NCBI GenBank assembly: GCA_050258375.1
Contig: JBLMYQ010000035.1
Coordinates: forward strand, 1-44,486
Length of the DNA: 44,486 nucleotides
Origin: JBLMYQ01 sp050258375
GTDB lineage: Bacteria > Bacillota > Clostridia > Acetivibrionales > UBA4821
Direction of reading: 5' to 3'
This document shows positions 17,416-25,360 of the stretch, in pieces; positions within the stretch are counted from its first letter, which is position 1, and every line of letters starts with the position of its first letter. The translations under genes were made by a program, and so were the position numbers. Below the pieces are notes generated by a model. The model was not told the origin of the DNA, ran no database searches, and was given only the letters and a program-made list of their open reading frames with translations.

Positions 17416-18681
17416 TTATAAAAGCATATTTACAAATAAGCCTGCAGCCTGATTTCTCATAAAGGAACTCTTACTAGCATTTTTAAGATAAGAGAAGGAA
17501 TCAATATTGCTGTTATAAAAAGCTTTTCCGGCAGTATCAACCGATGAACTTGCAAGGAGCCTATCTGAAAGGCTCTTTGTTTTTGATGCAATGCCATCAA
17601 ATCCATTAAATAAACGTTTTACCTTTGAGGGCTCTTTTTCTATTGCAGCTTCAAGCTTTTTTCTATCAACAGAAAGGCTTCCGTCGCTGTTGGTGTTAAT
17701 TCCAATTTCTGAAAGTGAACTTTTATTAAATGAGCTTAAATTTTTAATATCTTTTAAAGCTTTTTCTTTACCAATAAGAGAATCCGAATTGTTTAAATTA
17801 TCAATTACGCTGTTAAAGCTTGATGCAAACTTTTCTATGCTGTCTGCTATTTTTTCCTTATCTTCTTTTATTGTTACTACTGCTTCTTTTTCGGTAGCCT
17901 TATTAAGGGTTAAATTTACTTTGCCATTATCCAGAGAAAGCTTGTTTGAGCTGCTTGTGAATTCTTTGCCATCTATTTTATATATTGCATCACGAGATGC
18001 TGCTTCAACCTTGTTTATACCTGCTGCTTCTGCGGTATTGCCGGAAACATCGGTTATAGAAAAGCTATTCTTTGCACCTGTTTCGTTTCCTGTAACCTCC
18101 AAATAGCTTGTCTTAGTTTTTTCATCAGTAACAACTTTAGCGGTAACACCAGCTTTTGATTGATTGATTGCAGAAGCCATACTTGAAAGAGCTTCTTTAT
18201 TTGTTTGTCCTTCTTTAATATTAAAAGATATTGTGCTTTCTTTACCGTTGGCAGACAGTTTTATAGAATGGGTTCCTTCTTCCAAGGTGGTTTTACTATC
18301 CGAGGAAAAGGAGGAACCTTTGTTTACTTGTGCTTGTGCTGTTTGAGATACTGAAATCTTATAGGTTTGGGTTTTGGCACCCTGTTGAGCAGTACCTGTG
18401 ATTGCAGTATTATCACTAGAAACCGTTCTGGAATTAAAGGCACTTGATTTATTTGTTTCGATAAGATTTTGCGAGGCTGATTTAAGCTCATATGTGCTAG
18501 AGTTTAAAGACGATAAATTTGTAGACATGGTTGATTGCATAGCTGTAGAAAATTTTTGTGAATATCGACTGGCAACCAAGCTGCCGTAGATAAGGTTCGT
18601 AGCTGGGTTTGTATTTGATGCTCCGAATGATGATGAAAACAGTTTGCTGTATGTACTAAAATTCATTATAGAATTACTCAT
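17416..18681 (-). CDS. FliD-related protein (second cap-like paralogue), function unclear
   Basis: 421 residues, very rich in Ser, Asn, Lys and Thr. The C-terminal half has FliD C-domain features: LSEIGINTNSDGSLSVDRKK, LEAAIEKEPSKVKRLFNG, and upstream FASSFNSVIDNLNNSDSLIG. The middle (KISVSQTAQAQVNKGSSF) resembles the beta domain after the FliD coiled-coil. The N-terminal ~60 residues lack the canonical GLxSGxD cap motif, and the final coiled-coil is reduced. It may be a filament-associated secreted protein or a specialised cap. It converges with the flgN-like gene, with 7 bases between stops. Start ATG has GGGGAG 7 bases upstream. The function is an open question. Confidence 0.72.
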   Translation of the reverse strand: MSNSIMNFSTYSKLFSSSFGASNTNPATNLIYGSLVASRYSQKFSTAMQSTMSTNLSSLNSSTYELKSASQNLIETNKSSAFNSRTVSSDNTAITGTAQQGAKTQTYKISVSQTAQAQVNKGSSFSSDSKTTLEEGTHSIKLSANGKESTISFNIKEGQTNKEALSSMASAINQSKAGVTAKVVTDEKTKTSYLEVTGNETGAKNSFSITDVSGNTAEAAGINKVEAASRDAIYKIDGKEFTSSSNKLSLDNGKVNLTLNKATEKEAVVTIKEDKEKIADSIEKFASSFNSVIDNLNNSDSLIGKEKALKDIKNLSSFNKSSLSEIGINTNSDGSLSVDRKKLEAAIEKEPSKVKRLFNGFDGIASKTKSLSDRLLASSSVDTAGKAFYNSNIDSFSYLKNASKSSFMRNQAAGLFVNMLL

Positions 18682-18719
18682 TATTAACTCCCCTTTCTAC
18701 ATATAACAATCCTACTATA

Positions 18720-18748
18720 ATTATAACATATTTTTCTAAAAATTTCTA
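18720..18748 (-). promoter_or_regulatory. Possible sigma-A promoter of the FliD-related gene
   Basis: On the minus strand, TATAAT (18720-18725) lies 17 bases after TAGAAA (18743-18748), a 4 of 6 match to the -35. It is about 40 bases upstream of the start at 18681. I see no sigma-D motif here. Confidence 0.4.
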
Positions 18749-18776
18749 TATTAATGTAAAAATTTTACACACAACC

Positions 18777-18804
18777 AAAAAAACTTGCTTTTGGCAAGTT
18801 TTTT
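18777..18804 (-). terminator. Terminator of the HD-GYP regulator gene
   Basis: ACTTGC / GCAAGT stem with a 5-base loop, flanked by A-runs and T-runs on both sides, so it could work in either direction. It lies about 30 bases past the stop of the minus-strand regulator gene. Confidence 0.82.
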
Positions 18805-18836
18805 CATAACAAAGTTATCTTTTGTAATTTCTATCT

Positions 18837-19895
18837 TTATACTTGTATTTCCTTAGCATTCACCATTGCTATAAAGCATTCAACCAAATTCGGGTCAAGA
18901 TTACGTTTGTCTGATTCTTCCTTCAAAATTTCTATAACTTTATCTAACGGCAGTTTACTTCTATAAGGTCTATCAGAATATAAAGCATCAAAAACATCTG
19001 CTACAGATAAGATACGAGATTCAATAGAAATTTCATCTTCTTTAAGACCGTCAGGATAACCTGTTCCATTAAGCTTTTCGTGGTGATGCCTTATCATATC
19101 GTACAAATCGCTGAAATTTACTAAGGGTTTACAAATATTGCCCCCGATTACAGGATGGGCTTTTACAAGCTCAAATTCCTCTTCGCTGAGCTTACCGGGT
19201 TTATTTAAAATTACTTCGGGTACACCTATTTTACCGATATCATGTATTAATCCTGCCATTCTAAGCTTTTCGATTCTTTCGCTATCCAGCCCTATTTTTA
19301 TTGCAAGTTTAACGGCATACTCGCTTACTCTTTGGGTATGTCCAACTGTGTACTTATCTTTAGCTTCCAAAATGTAAGCCAATGATACCATAACATTTTC
19401 AATGCTTTCCACTTGCACACGGAAATCCTTTTCTAATATATGGTAAAGGCGGTTTATCTCATTTCGTGAGTTCTCAATTTCTTCAACTTTCTTCTTCAAT
19501 TGCTTTATAAGGGAAGCTTTTTCAAGACCATTACTGATAATCTTAATGAGGGTGTCATTGTCCCACGGTTTTTCTATATAATAGTAAACACCAACCTGAT
19601 TAACAGCCTTGATGACGTTTTCCTTGTCAGCATAACCAGTAAGCAAAATTAAAGTTATATCTTCATTAATTTTCTTAACTTCGGTTAAAAATTCGATTCC
19701 ATTCATTCCAGGCATAAGATAATCAGATATGACAAGGGAGATATCTTTGTTTTGTACTTCCTTCAAAGCTTTTACCGGATCATTTGAAGTAATTACATTA
19801 AAGTTTGTGGAGAGACTTAAATGCATAGATAAAGAATATGTAATAATTTCTTCGTCATCTACAATAAGAATTGTCTGAGAGTTATTTTCCTCCAT
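18837..19895 (-). CDS. Response regulator with HD-GYP output (putative c-di-GMP phosphodiesterase)
   Basis: 352 residues. The REC domain covers ~8-125, with acidic pocket D13-D14, phospho-acceptor D58 (SDYLMPG) and a K in EKPW. A coiled linker (~125-165) leads to the HD-GYP domain, with HDIGKIGVPE, LVKAHPVIGG, HHEKLNGTGYPDGL and LSVADVFDAL. The complete HD and GYP motifs suggest an active enzyme degrading c-di-GMP, a messenger that usually controls motility versus attachment. That fits the flagellar neighbours. No histidine kinase is encoded nearby. ATG 19895 follows AGGAGG by 6 bases. The in-frame TTG at 19901 overlaps that spacing. A CRP/FNR-like palindrome lies upstream. Confidence 0.9.
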   Translation of the reverse strand: MEENNSQTILIVDDEEIITYSLSMHLSLSTNFNVITSNDPVKALKEVQNKDISLVISDYLMPGMNGIEFLTEVKKINEDITLILLTGYADKENVIKAVNQVGVYYYIEKPWDNDTLIKIISNGLEKASLIKQLKKKVEEIENSRNEINRLYHILEKDFRVQVESIENVMVSLAYILEAKDKYTVGHTQRVSEYAVKLAIKIGLDSERIEKLRMAGLIHDIGKIGVPEVILNKPGKLSEEEFELVKAHPVIGGNICKPLVNFSDLYDMIRHHHEKLNGTGYPDGLKEDEISIESRILSVADVFDALYSDRPYRSKLPLDKVIEILKEESDKRNLDPNLVECFIAMVNAKEIQV

Positions 19896-19930
19896 ATACA
19901 ACCTCCTGTCAATAGTAGTCCTATAGTATA

Positions 19931-19959
19931 ATTATATAACAAAAAGTGACATAAGTCAC
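19931..19959 (-). promoter_or_regulatory. Possible promoter of the HD-GYP gene
   Basis: Minus-strand GTGACT (19954-19959), a 17-base spacer, and TATAAT (19931-19936). The -35 is a 4 of 6 match and overlaps the palindrome at 19946-19959. Confidence 0.42.
19946..19959. promoter_or_regulatory. CRP/FNR-type palindromic operator candidate
   Basis: GTGACATAAGTCAC is a 14-base inverted repeat that fits GTGA-N6-TCAC, the core half-sites of the CRP/FNR family. It sits in the divergent intergenic region, over the -35 of the leftward gene and about 66 bases before the inferred start point of the rightward ABC operon. The cognate regulator is not in the window. Confidence 0.5.
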
Positions 19960-19983
19960 GTCAAAAATTCCAAATATGCGTGC

Positions 19984-20012
19984 TTGAAATTTTACTTGAG
20001 CGAATGTATAAT
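19984..20012 (+). promoter_or_regulatory. Sigma-A-type promoter of the Gld-like ABC operon
   Basis: TTGAAA at 19984-19989, a 17-base spacer, and TATAAT at 20007-20012, about 90 bases before the first gene. Confidence 0.78.
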
Positions 20013-20103
20013 TCTGGAGAGATTTCAAATGTAATATAGCTTTAAATATATTTTTTCGGGTTTTTATTGGCAGCTGTTTACTAAAATTAAAGGAGGTATA
20101 AGA

Positions 20104-21048
20104 ATGATTCAAGTAACAAACCTTTGCAAAAAATTCGGGAATGTTACTGCAGTTAATAATCTTAACTTTTCAGTTGAGAAAGGTGAAATTCTGGGTTTTT
20201 TGGGACCAAATGGTGCAGGGAAGACAACTACAATGAATATCATAACCGGCTATATGCCTCCATCAGAGGGTACGGTAAAAATTAATGATATGGATATTCT
20301 TGAGGATTCTAGTGAAGTAAGAAAAATAATAGGATATGCACCTGAAATTCCTCCGCTGTATACTGAAATGACAGTGGAGGAATATCTTTGTTTTGCCGCT
20401 GATTTGAAGAAAATTCCTAAGGGAAAGCGCTCCGGCAGCATTGATAAGGTTATGGAGCTTACAAAGATTGCAGATGTAAGAAAAAGGTTAATAAATAATC
20501 TTTCAAAGGGGTATAAGCAAAGAGTAGGGATTGCTCAGGCATTGCTTGGTGATCCGGAGGTATTGATTCTTGATGAGCCTACGGCAGGGCTTGACCCAAA
20601 ACAAATAATTGAAATAAGAAATTTAATAAAGGAACTGGGGAAGAATCATACAATCATTTTGAGCTCGCATATACTACCTGAAATTAATGCAGTATGTGAG
20701 AGGGTTGTTATAATTAATAAGGGGGAGATTGTTGCGATTGATTCTCCGGAAAAGCTCTCGAGCAATCTTTCGGGCACAGCAAAAATTGAAGCACAGATTG
20801 AAGGCCCTTTGGAGGAAGTAATAAAAGCAATTTTAGAAATTGAAGGAGTGAAAAATGTTACTTCAACCGAGGAACAAGAAGCTTTAGTTTATATAATAGA
20901 AACTGAATCATCCGTAGATATAAGGAAGATATTATTTTTCAAAATGGCTGAAAACAAATATCCAATACTGCAAATGAAGAAGCAGGGATTGACTCTTGAA
21001 CAGGTATTCCTACAGCTTACAACAACTGAAAAAGAGGAGGTGGAATAA
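20104..21048 (+). CDS. ABC transporter ATP-binding protein (GldA/CcmA-like)
   Basis: 314 residues, cytoplasmic ATPase. Walker A is GPNGAGKTTT near residue 37, the ABC signature LSKGYKQR near 134 and Walker B VLILDEPTAGLD near 154, followed by the H-loop region ILSSHILPE. The C-terminal ~90 residues form an accessory domain ending QGLTLEQVFLQLT, common in ABC-2 ATPases. It opens a four-gene module with the permease, a GldG-like protein and a DUF4340 protein. RBS AAAGGAGG. Such modules are called gliding-type by homology to Flavobacterium GldA/F/G, but occur widely in non-gliding bacteria with unknown cargo. Confidence 0.92.
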   Translation: MIQVTNLCKKFGNVTAVNNLNFSVEKGEILGFLGPNGAGKTTTMNIITGYMPPSEGTVKINDMDILEDSSEVRKIIGYAPEIPPLYTEMTVEEYLCFAADLKKIPKGKRSGSIDKVMELTKIADVRKRLINNLSKGYKQRVGIAQALLGDPEVLILDEPTAGLDPKQIIEIRNLIKELGKNHTIILSSHILPEINAVCERVVIINKGEIVAIDSPEKLSSNLSGTAKIEAQIEGPLEEVIKAILEIEGVKNVTSTEEQEALVYIIETESSVDIRKILFFKMAENKYPILQMKKQGLTLEQVFLQLTTTEKEEVE

Positions 21049-21049
21049 T

Positions 21050-21778
21050 ATGTGGGCAATATTTAAGCGGGAGATTAAATCATTCTTTCTTTCTCCCATA
21101 GCGTACGTTTATCTTTGTATATTTCTATTTATTTCGAGCTTTTTCTTTACTATGTCCATAATTCCGCAGTCACCAACGCTTATACCGGTTGTAAATTATG
21201 CAGATACTTTAAATACAATCACGTTCACATTAATTTTTGTTATTCCTATTCTGACAATGAGACTATTGTCTGAAGAGAGAAAAAACGGAACAGACTTGCT
21301 GCTTCTTACATCTCCGGTAAGCATAACAGGAATAGTTGCCGGAAAATATTTTGCAGCAATATTCGAGTTTTTAGTTGGATTAATAATTACCCTTATTTAT
21401 CCAATAATACTTGCGTTTTTTTCAAAGGTTGATGCAAGTATCATTTTTACCGGATATGTAGGATGTTTTTTGGTTGGGGCTGTCTTTATAGCAATCGGAC
21501 TTTTTGTTTCATCCTTCTGCAAAAATCAAATTACAGCAGCAATAATAAGTTTCTGCTTCCTTTTAATTGTTTGGGTTCTTGAGGCTGCTAAAGCATTATT
21601 GAATCTTTCGGAAAGCGGTCAGGGAATTGTAGACAGCTTCCTTGTTTTAAAGAAATATAATGAGTTTTCTTCCGGACTTTTTGATATCGGAGCATTAATA
21701 TTTTTTGTAAGCTTAATTATTCTTTTTCTGTTTTTTACATTAAGAATGATAGAAAAAAGACGCTGGAGTGAGGAGTGA
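21050..21778 (+). CDS. ABC-2 type permease (GldF-like)
   Basis: 242 residues with six hydrophobic segments, starting at IAYVYLCIFLFISSFFF and ending at ALIFFVSLIILFLFF. The cytoplasmic loop LLSEERKNGTDLLLLTSPVS is a hallmark of this permease family. It forms the membrane path for the ATPase encoded one base upstream. ATG 21050 is used, because GAGGTGG precedes it and earlier in-frame starts lie inside the ATPase gene. Confidence 0.9.
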   Translation: MWAIFKREIKSFFLSPIAYVYLCIFLFISSFFFTMSIIPQSPTLIPVVNYADTLNTITFTLIFVIPILTMRLLSEERKNGTDLLLLTSPVSITGIVAGKYFAAIFEFLVGLIITLIYPIILAFFSKVDASIIFTGYVGCFLVGAVFIAIGLFVSSFCKNQITAAIISFCFLLIVWVLEAAKALLNLSESGQGIVDSFLVLKKYNEFSSGLFDIGALIFFVSLIILFLFFTLRMIEKRRWSEE

Positions 21779-21783
21779 TTTAC

Positions 21784-23196
21784 ATGGAAAGGAAAAAAGG
21801 CTGGAAGTATGGTTCATATGCTGTTTTGATGACTATAATAGCTATAGCTGTATTTATACTTATTGCGTTATTGCTTAAAAATGTTGACTGGAAAATTGAT
21901 ATGACACAAAACAAAATATATTCACTTTCAAAGCAGACTAAGGATGTGATTTCAAGCTTAAAAGAGGATATAAATGTATATGTTTTTTATGTAAAGGGGA
22001 GAGAAGATCAGTCGGTAACCCGTCTTTTAGAAACTTATAAAAAGAGTAATCCAAGGTTAAAAATTCAATACATTGATAACTTGAAAAATCCAGATAAGGT
22101 TCAGAAATACAGCGAGGTTTATCTTGATTATGAGAATGACCCGACACCGGTTTCAGTAGTATTTGAATCTTCAAAAAGAGTAAAAGTAATAAATCATAAT
22201 GAAATGATTGCTGCTTCATATGGCTTGCCGGAATTTCAGGGAGAACAGAAATTTACTAATGCCTTAAGATTTGTGGCTTTGGATAGGGTTCCGACAATTT
22301 ATTATATTCAGGGACACAGGGAAGCTGCTCCGAGTGAGTTTGCCGGTCAATTGGAAGAGCTCAGGGTACAGAATTATATTGTAACCCCGATAAATCTTTT
22401 GTCTGAGAAAAAAATACCGGATAATGCAGATATGGTTCTTGTTGTTTCACCAAAATCAGATTTCATGCCTGAAGAGATTACAGAATTGAACAGATTCTTA
22501 AATAATGGCGGCAAGGGTATTTTCTTTATTGGTCCTCTTAATGATAAGCAGAATATATCAAAGCTAAAAGATTTCATAAAAGGATACGGAATAGAAGTCC
22601 TTGATAATGTTGCTATAGAGGGCAACTCGAATGGCTACAGCCAGTCTCCGGCATGGATATTGCCAAAATTTCAGAATCATAAAATTACAGAGCCAATAGT
22701 CTCTGCTAATCTTGCTATGATTATTCCATATTCAAGATGCCTGAAGCTGACAAATAGAAATGGATATACAGTTGAAGCTCTGCTTACAACCTCTGACAAT
22801 TCATGGGCTAAAGCTGAAAGCTCTCCTAAAACACTTGTAAAGGAAAAAACAGATTTGCCGGGACCGCTTAATTTGGCTGCTGTTTCAAGCAAAGAAATAA
22901 AAGATAAAGCAGGTAAAAGCATTGGTAACACTAAGCTTGTTGTTGTTGGCTCAAGCGCGGTTTGTTCCTTGAGCGCACTACAAAATCCCGGAAATTATGA
23001 CTTCTTTCTTAATATATTCGGATGGGCTAAAGGAGAAACCGAAGATATTACTATCAGACCAGTGCCTTCATTGTATTCTCCTTTGAATATGAATAATACA
23101 CAAAGAGTAATCACCATAATATGTCTTTTAATATTTGTGCCGGGAGCAGTAATCGTCGCTGGCGTGTTTATGTGGACGAGGAGGAAACATCTGTGA
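21784..23196 (+). CDS. GldG-like ABC auxiliary membrane protein
   Basis: 470 residues. An N-terminal membrane helix (residues ~12-33) is followed by a large extracytoplasmic region beginning VDWKIDMTQNKIYSLSKQT, the signature of the GldG/ABC_transp_aux family. A C-terminal helix (VITIICLLIFVPGAVIVAGV) ends in a basic tail. It is probably the periplasm-side or outer-surface subunit of the ABC module. The sequence GRFLNNGGKGIFFIGPL-like region (near residue 240) fits the DUF4350-type fold of these proteins. ATG 21784 is favoured, with GAGGAG 8 bases upstream. GTG 21775 would be too close. It overlaps the next gene by 4 bases. Confidence 0.85.
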   Translation: MERKKGWKYGSYAVLMTIIAIAVFILIALLLKNVDWKIDMTQNKIYSLSKQTKDVISSLKEDINVYVFYVKGREDQSVTRLLETYKKSNPRLKIQYIDNLKNPDKVQKYSEVYLDYENDPTPVSVVFESSKRVKVINHNEMIAASYGLPEFQGEQKFTNALRFVALDRVPTIYYIQGHREAAPSEFAGQLEELRVQNYIVTPINLLSEKKIPDNADMVLVVSPKSDFMPEEITELNRFLNNGGKGIFFIGPLNDKQNISKLKDFIKGYGIEVLDNVAIEGNSNGYSQSPAWILPKFQNHKITEPIVSANLAMIIPYSRCLKLTNRNGYTVEALLTTSDNSWAKAESSPKTLVKEKTDLPGPLNLAAVSSKEIKDKAGKSIGNTKLVVVGSSAVCSLSALQNPGNYDFFLNIFGWAKGETEDITIRPVPSLYSPLNMNNTQRVITIICLLIFVPGAVIVAGVFMWTRRKHL

Positions 23197-24128
23197 AATT
23201 TTACAGGAACTTGATAATTCTTTTTGTGGTTTTAATAGCATTAATTATCACATATGTTTTTGTGCCAAAGAAAAATGAGAACAATTTCAATGTTCCTCAG
23301 AGCAGTATTGTTATAAAAAGCTTTAAGGCTGAAGAAATCAGAGAAATATCTATAAAAAATTTTAGCGGAGAAATCACTATTGTAAATGCTGCGAACAATT
23401 GGAGAATGGCAGCTCCGGCAGATTACAAGCTGGATTCAGTATCTGTTGCAGGCTTTGTAAAGAATGTATGTAATTTTAAAGCTTCAGATATTATTAATAA
23501 CCAGCCTTCTGATTTGAACATATACGGATTGAAAGCTCCGGCAGCAGAACTGACTGTAAAGCTTAAAGACGGAAAAGCTGCTCAGTTTAAGCTTGGCAGT
23601 AAGCTTCCGACAGGCAGTGGATATTATTTGATGGCATCAGACAGTGCAGCAGTTTATAGTGTAAATGATTTTACAGCCGGAGATATTCTGCGAACTGCAG
23701 GAGAATTCAGAGATAAAACAATCTTTAATTTTAATAAGAAGAGTGTAGCTTTTTTATCTGTAAGCAAACAAGGAAAGACGCTGTTTCAATTCAAAAGAAA
23801 TAATATCGGCTGGGATGTTGTAACAGCGGCAGCAAAAGCAGGAGATAATAAAAAAATTGAGAACATAATTGATAAATTGTCTACATTAAAAGTGAAGGAA
23901 TTTATTAATCCGCTGTCTTATACTAAAGAAACTGTTATTGGCAGAAATAACAGTTATACTATTACAATAGGTGTAGATAAACAGCCTGCATTAAAGCTGA
24001 TTGTTGGTCAGGACAAGGACGAAGAAAGCATATACGCAGAGAAAGAGGGTTCGACGGAAGTCTTTACAGTTTATAAAGGAGACGTGAATTTTGTTCGTAA
24101 TAAGCTTGAGGAGTTTATAAAAAAATAG
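23193..24128 (+). CDS. DUF4340 protein, last subunit of the Gld-like module
   Basis: 311 residues. One N-terminal helix (NLIILFVVLIALIITYVFV) anchors it in the membrane. The rest is a soluble extracytoplasmic repeat of beta-rich units with typical DUF4340 phrases: NNWRMAAPADYKLDSVSV, YGLKAPAAELTVKLKDGK, FKLGSKLPTGSGYYL. I place the start at GTG 23193, which has GAGGAGG upstream and makes a GTGA 4-base overlap with the preceding stop, a classic sign of translational coupling. Earlier in-frame starts lie within the GldG-like gene without an RBS. Confidence 0.82.
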   Translation: MKFYRNLIILFVVLIALIITYVFVPKKNENNFNVPQSSIVIKSFKAEEIREISIKNFSGEITIVNAANNWRMAAPADYKLDSVSVAGFVKNVCNFKASDIINNQPSDLNIYGLKAPAAELTVKLKDGKAAQFKLGSKLPTGSGYYLMASDSAAVYSVNDFTAGDILRTAGEFRDKTIFNFNKKSVAFLSVSKQGKTLFQFKRNNIGWDVVTAAAKAGDNKKIENIIDKLSTLKVKEFINPLSYTKETVIGRNNSYTITIGVDKQPALKLIVGQDKDEESIYAEKEGSTEVFTVYKGDVNFVRNKLEEFIKK

Positions 24129-24148
24129 ATTTTCATAACGTTAACAGC

Positions 24149-24185
24149 CCTGTCATAAGAATAAATAGATATACAAATTGACAGG
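24149..24185 (+). promoter_or_regulatory. Possible hairpin covering the RBS of the YkvI-like gene
   Basis: CCTGTCA at 24149-24155 can pair with TGACAGG at 24179-24185 (7 pairs, 23-base loop). The right arm includes the AGG of the RBS (AGGTGA), so folding would mask it. Speculative. Confidence 0.3.
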
Positions 24186-24192
24186 TGATTAG

Positions 24193-25263
24193 ATGAATAC
24201 AAGTACAAGAAACAGCTTCAAGATTGGCTGCATAATTATTGGAACGATTACAGGAGCGGGGTTTGCTTCTGGACAGGAAATTCTTCAATTTTTCACAGTG
24301 TTCCGGCATGGCGGGTTCAAAGGAATTATTCTTGCCGGAATACTGTTTTTTATTGTTTGTTATTCGGTATTAAATTACATATTCACTAATAAAATTGATG
24401 GATATTCACAGTATATAAATATTATGGTAGGCAAATACGGGGGATATGCAATCGAAGTAATTGTAATGCTTTTTCTGCTTTCAGGATTTTTTATCATGAT
24501 TGCAGGAACAGGGGCTTTTTTTAAGGAGTTTTTTGGTATAGAAGCTATTGCAGGGGCTTCCTTAATGGCTGGCTTATGCTGCCTGGTTTTTCTTTTTGAT
24601 GTTAAAGGCGTGGTTAGTGTGAATGCCGTTTTGGCACCAATACTTGTTGCAGGAATATTTTTAATAGGTATATATATCGGGGTTTTTGCAGATACAACGG
24701 CAGCTGCTTCTCAGGGAAGAAAAATTCTAAATGACTGGTTTTCTTCATCAATGGTCTATGTAAGCTATAACAGCATAATACTTATTGCTATTTTATCTAA
24801 CCTTCGGGAATATATTGATTCAAAAGGAACCATTTTAAGGGGAGTTTTTTTTGGTGTTGGTACCTTGTTTGCAATGGCAATGATTATTTACTTTATTACC
24901 AGCAGCTTTTTCAATTCAGCAGTTAATTCTCAGATGCCGATAATAAGGATAATCAAGGATATTCAAGTGCCTGCCGGATGGATATATGGAGTCGTTCTTT
25001 TATGTGCTATGTTTACATCCTCTATTTCATCAGGCTACTGTTTTCTGAATAGAATTTCGGATATAATTCCTATCGGATATAAGGTTAATGCAATTCTGAT
25101 ATGTATATTATCTTTGCCTTTATCAGCTCTCAGCTTTGCGGGAATGATAGGATGGCTATATCCTATTTTTGGTTATTTAGGACTTTTTCAAGTTATAATT
25201 GTTATCTGCGGATGGATATTAAGTTTAAATAGATGGGGAAAAGACAATCTAAAAAGCGTATGA
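24193..25263 (+). CDS. YkvI-family polytopic membrane protein
   Basis: 356 residues with about ten hydrophobic segments over the whole length. The start (IGCIIIGTITGAGFASGQEI) is the conserved opening of YkvI proteins, which are distantly related to LeuT-fold amino-acid/cation transporters. The unwound-helix type glycines (TGAGFASGQE) are consistent with a transporter. The substrate is unknown. ATG 24193 with AGGTGA upstream. It is separated by 64 bases from the ABC module and may be co-transcribed with it or have its own weak promoter, which I cannot identify. Confidence 0.8.
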   Translation: MNTSTRNSFKIGCIIIGTITGAGFASGQEILQFFTVFRHGGFKGIILAGILFFIVCYSVLNYIFTNKIDGYSQYINIMVGKYGGYAIEVIVMLFLLSGFFIMIAGTGAFFKEFFGIEAIAGASLMAGLCCLVFLFDVKGVVSVNAVLAPILVAGIFLIGIYIGVFADTTAAASQGRKILNDWFSSSMVYVSYNSIILIAILSNLREYIDSKGTILRGVFFGVGTLFAMAMIIYFITSSFFNSAVNSQMPIIRIIKDIQVPAGWIYGVVLLCAMFTSSISSGYCFLNRISDIIPIGYKVNAILICILSLPLSALSFAGMIGWLYPIFGYLGLFQVIIVICGWILSLNRWGKDNLKSV

Positions 25264-25299
25264 TACTTGGAGATTTTTATTTATTATGTTAAAATGTAA

Positions 25300-25328
25300 T
25301 TGACATTACTGATGGACATTTATTGAAT
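25300..25328 (+). promoter_or_regulatory. Sigma-A-type promoter upstream of the DUF5711-like gene
   Basis: TTGACA (25300-25305), a 17-base spacer, and TTGAAT (25323-25328). The -35 is perfect and the -10 matches at 4 of 6 positions. Confidence 0.6.
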
Positions 25329-25360
25329 ATCTATCATAATAATTGCCTGTGGAGGATATG

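Noticed and set aside
17591..18106. 171-codon plus-strand frame, Ser/Leu-rich
   Set aside because: It is the complement of the FliD-related gene, has no RBS, and its composition is a mirror of Ser/Lys/Asn codons.
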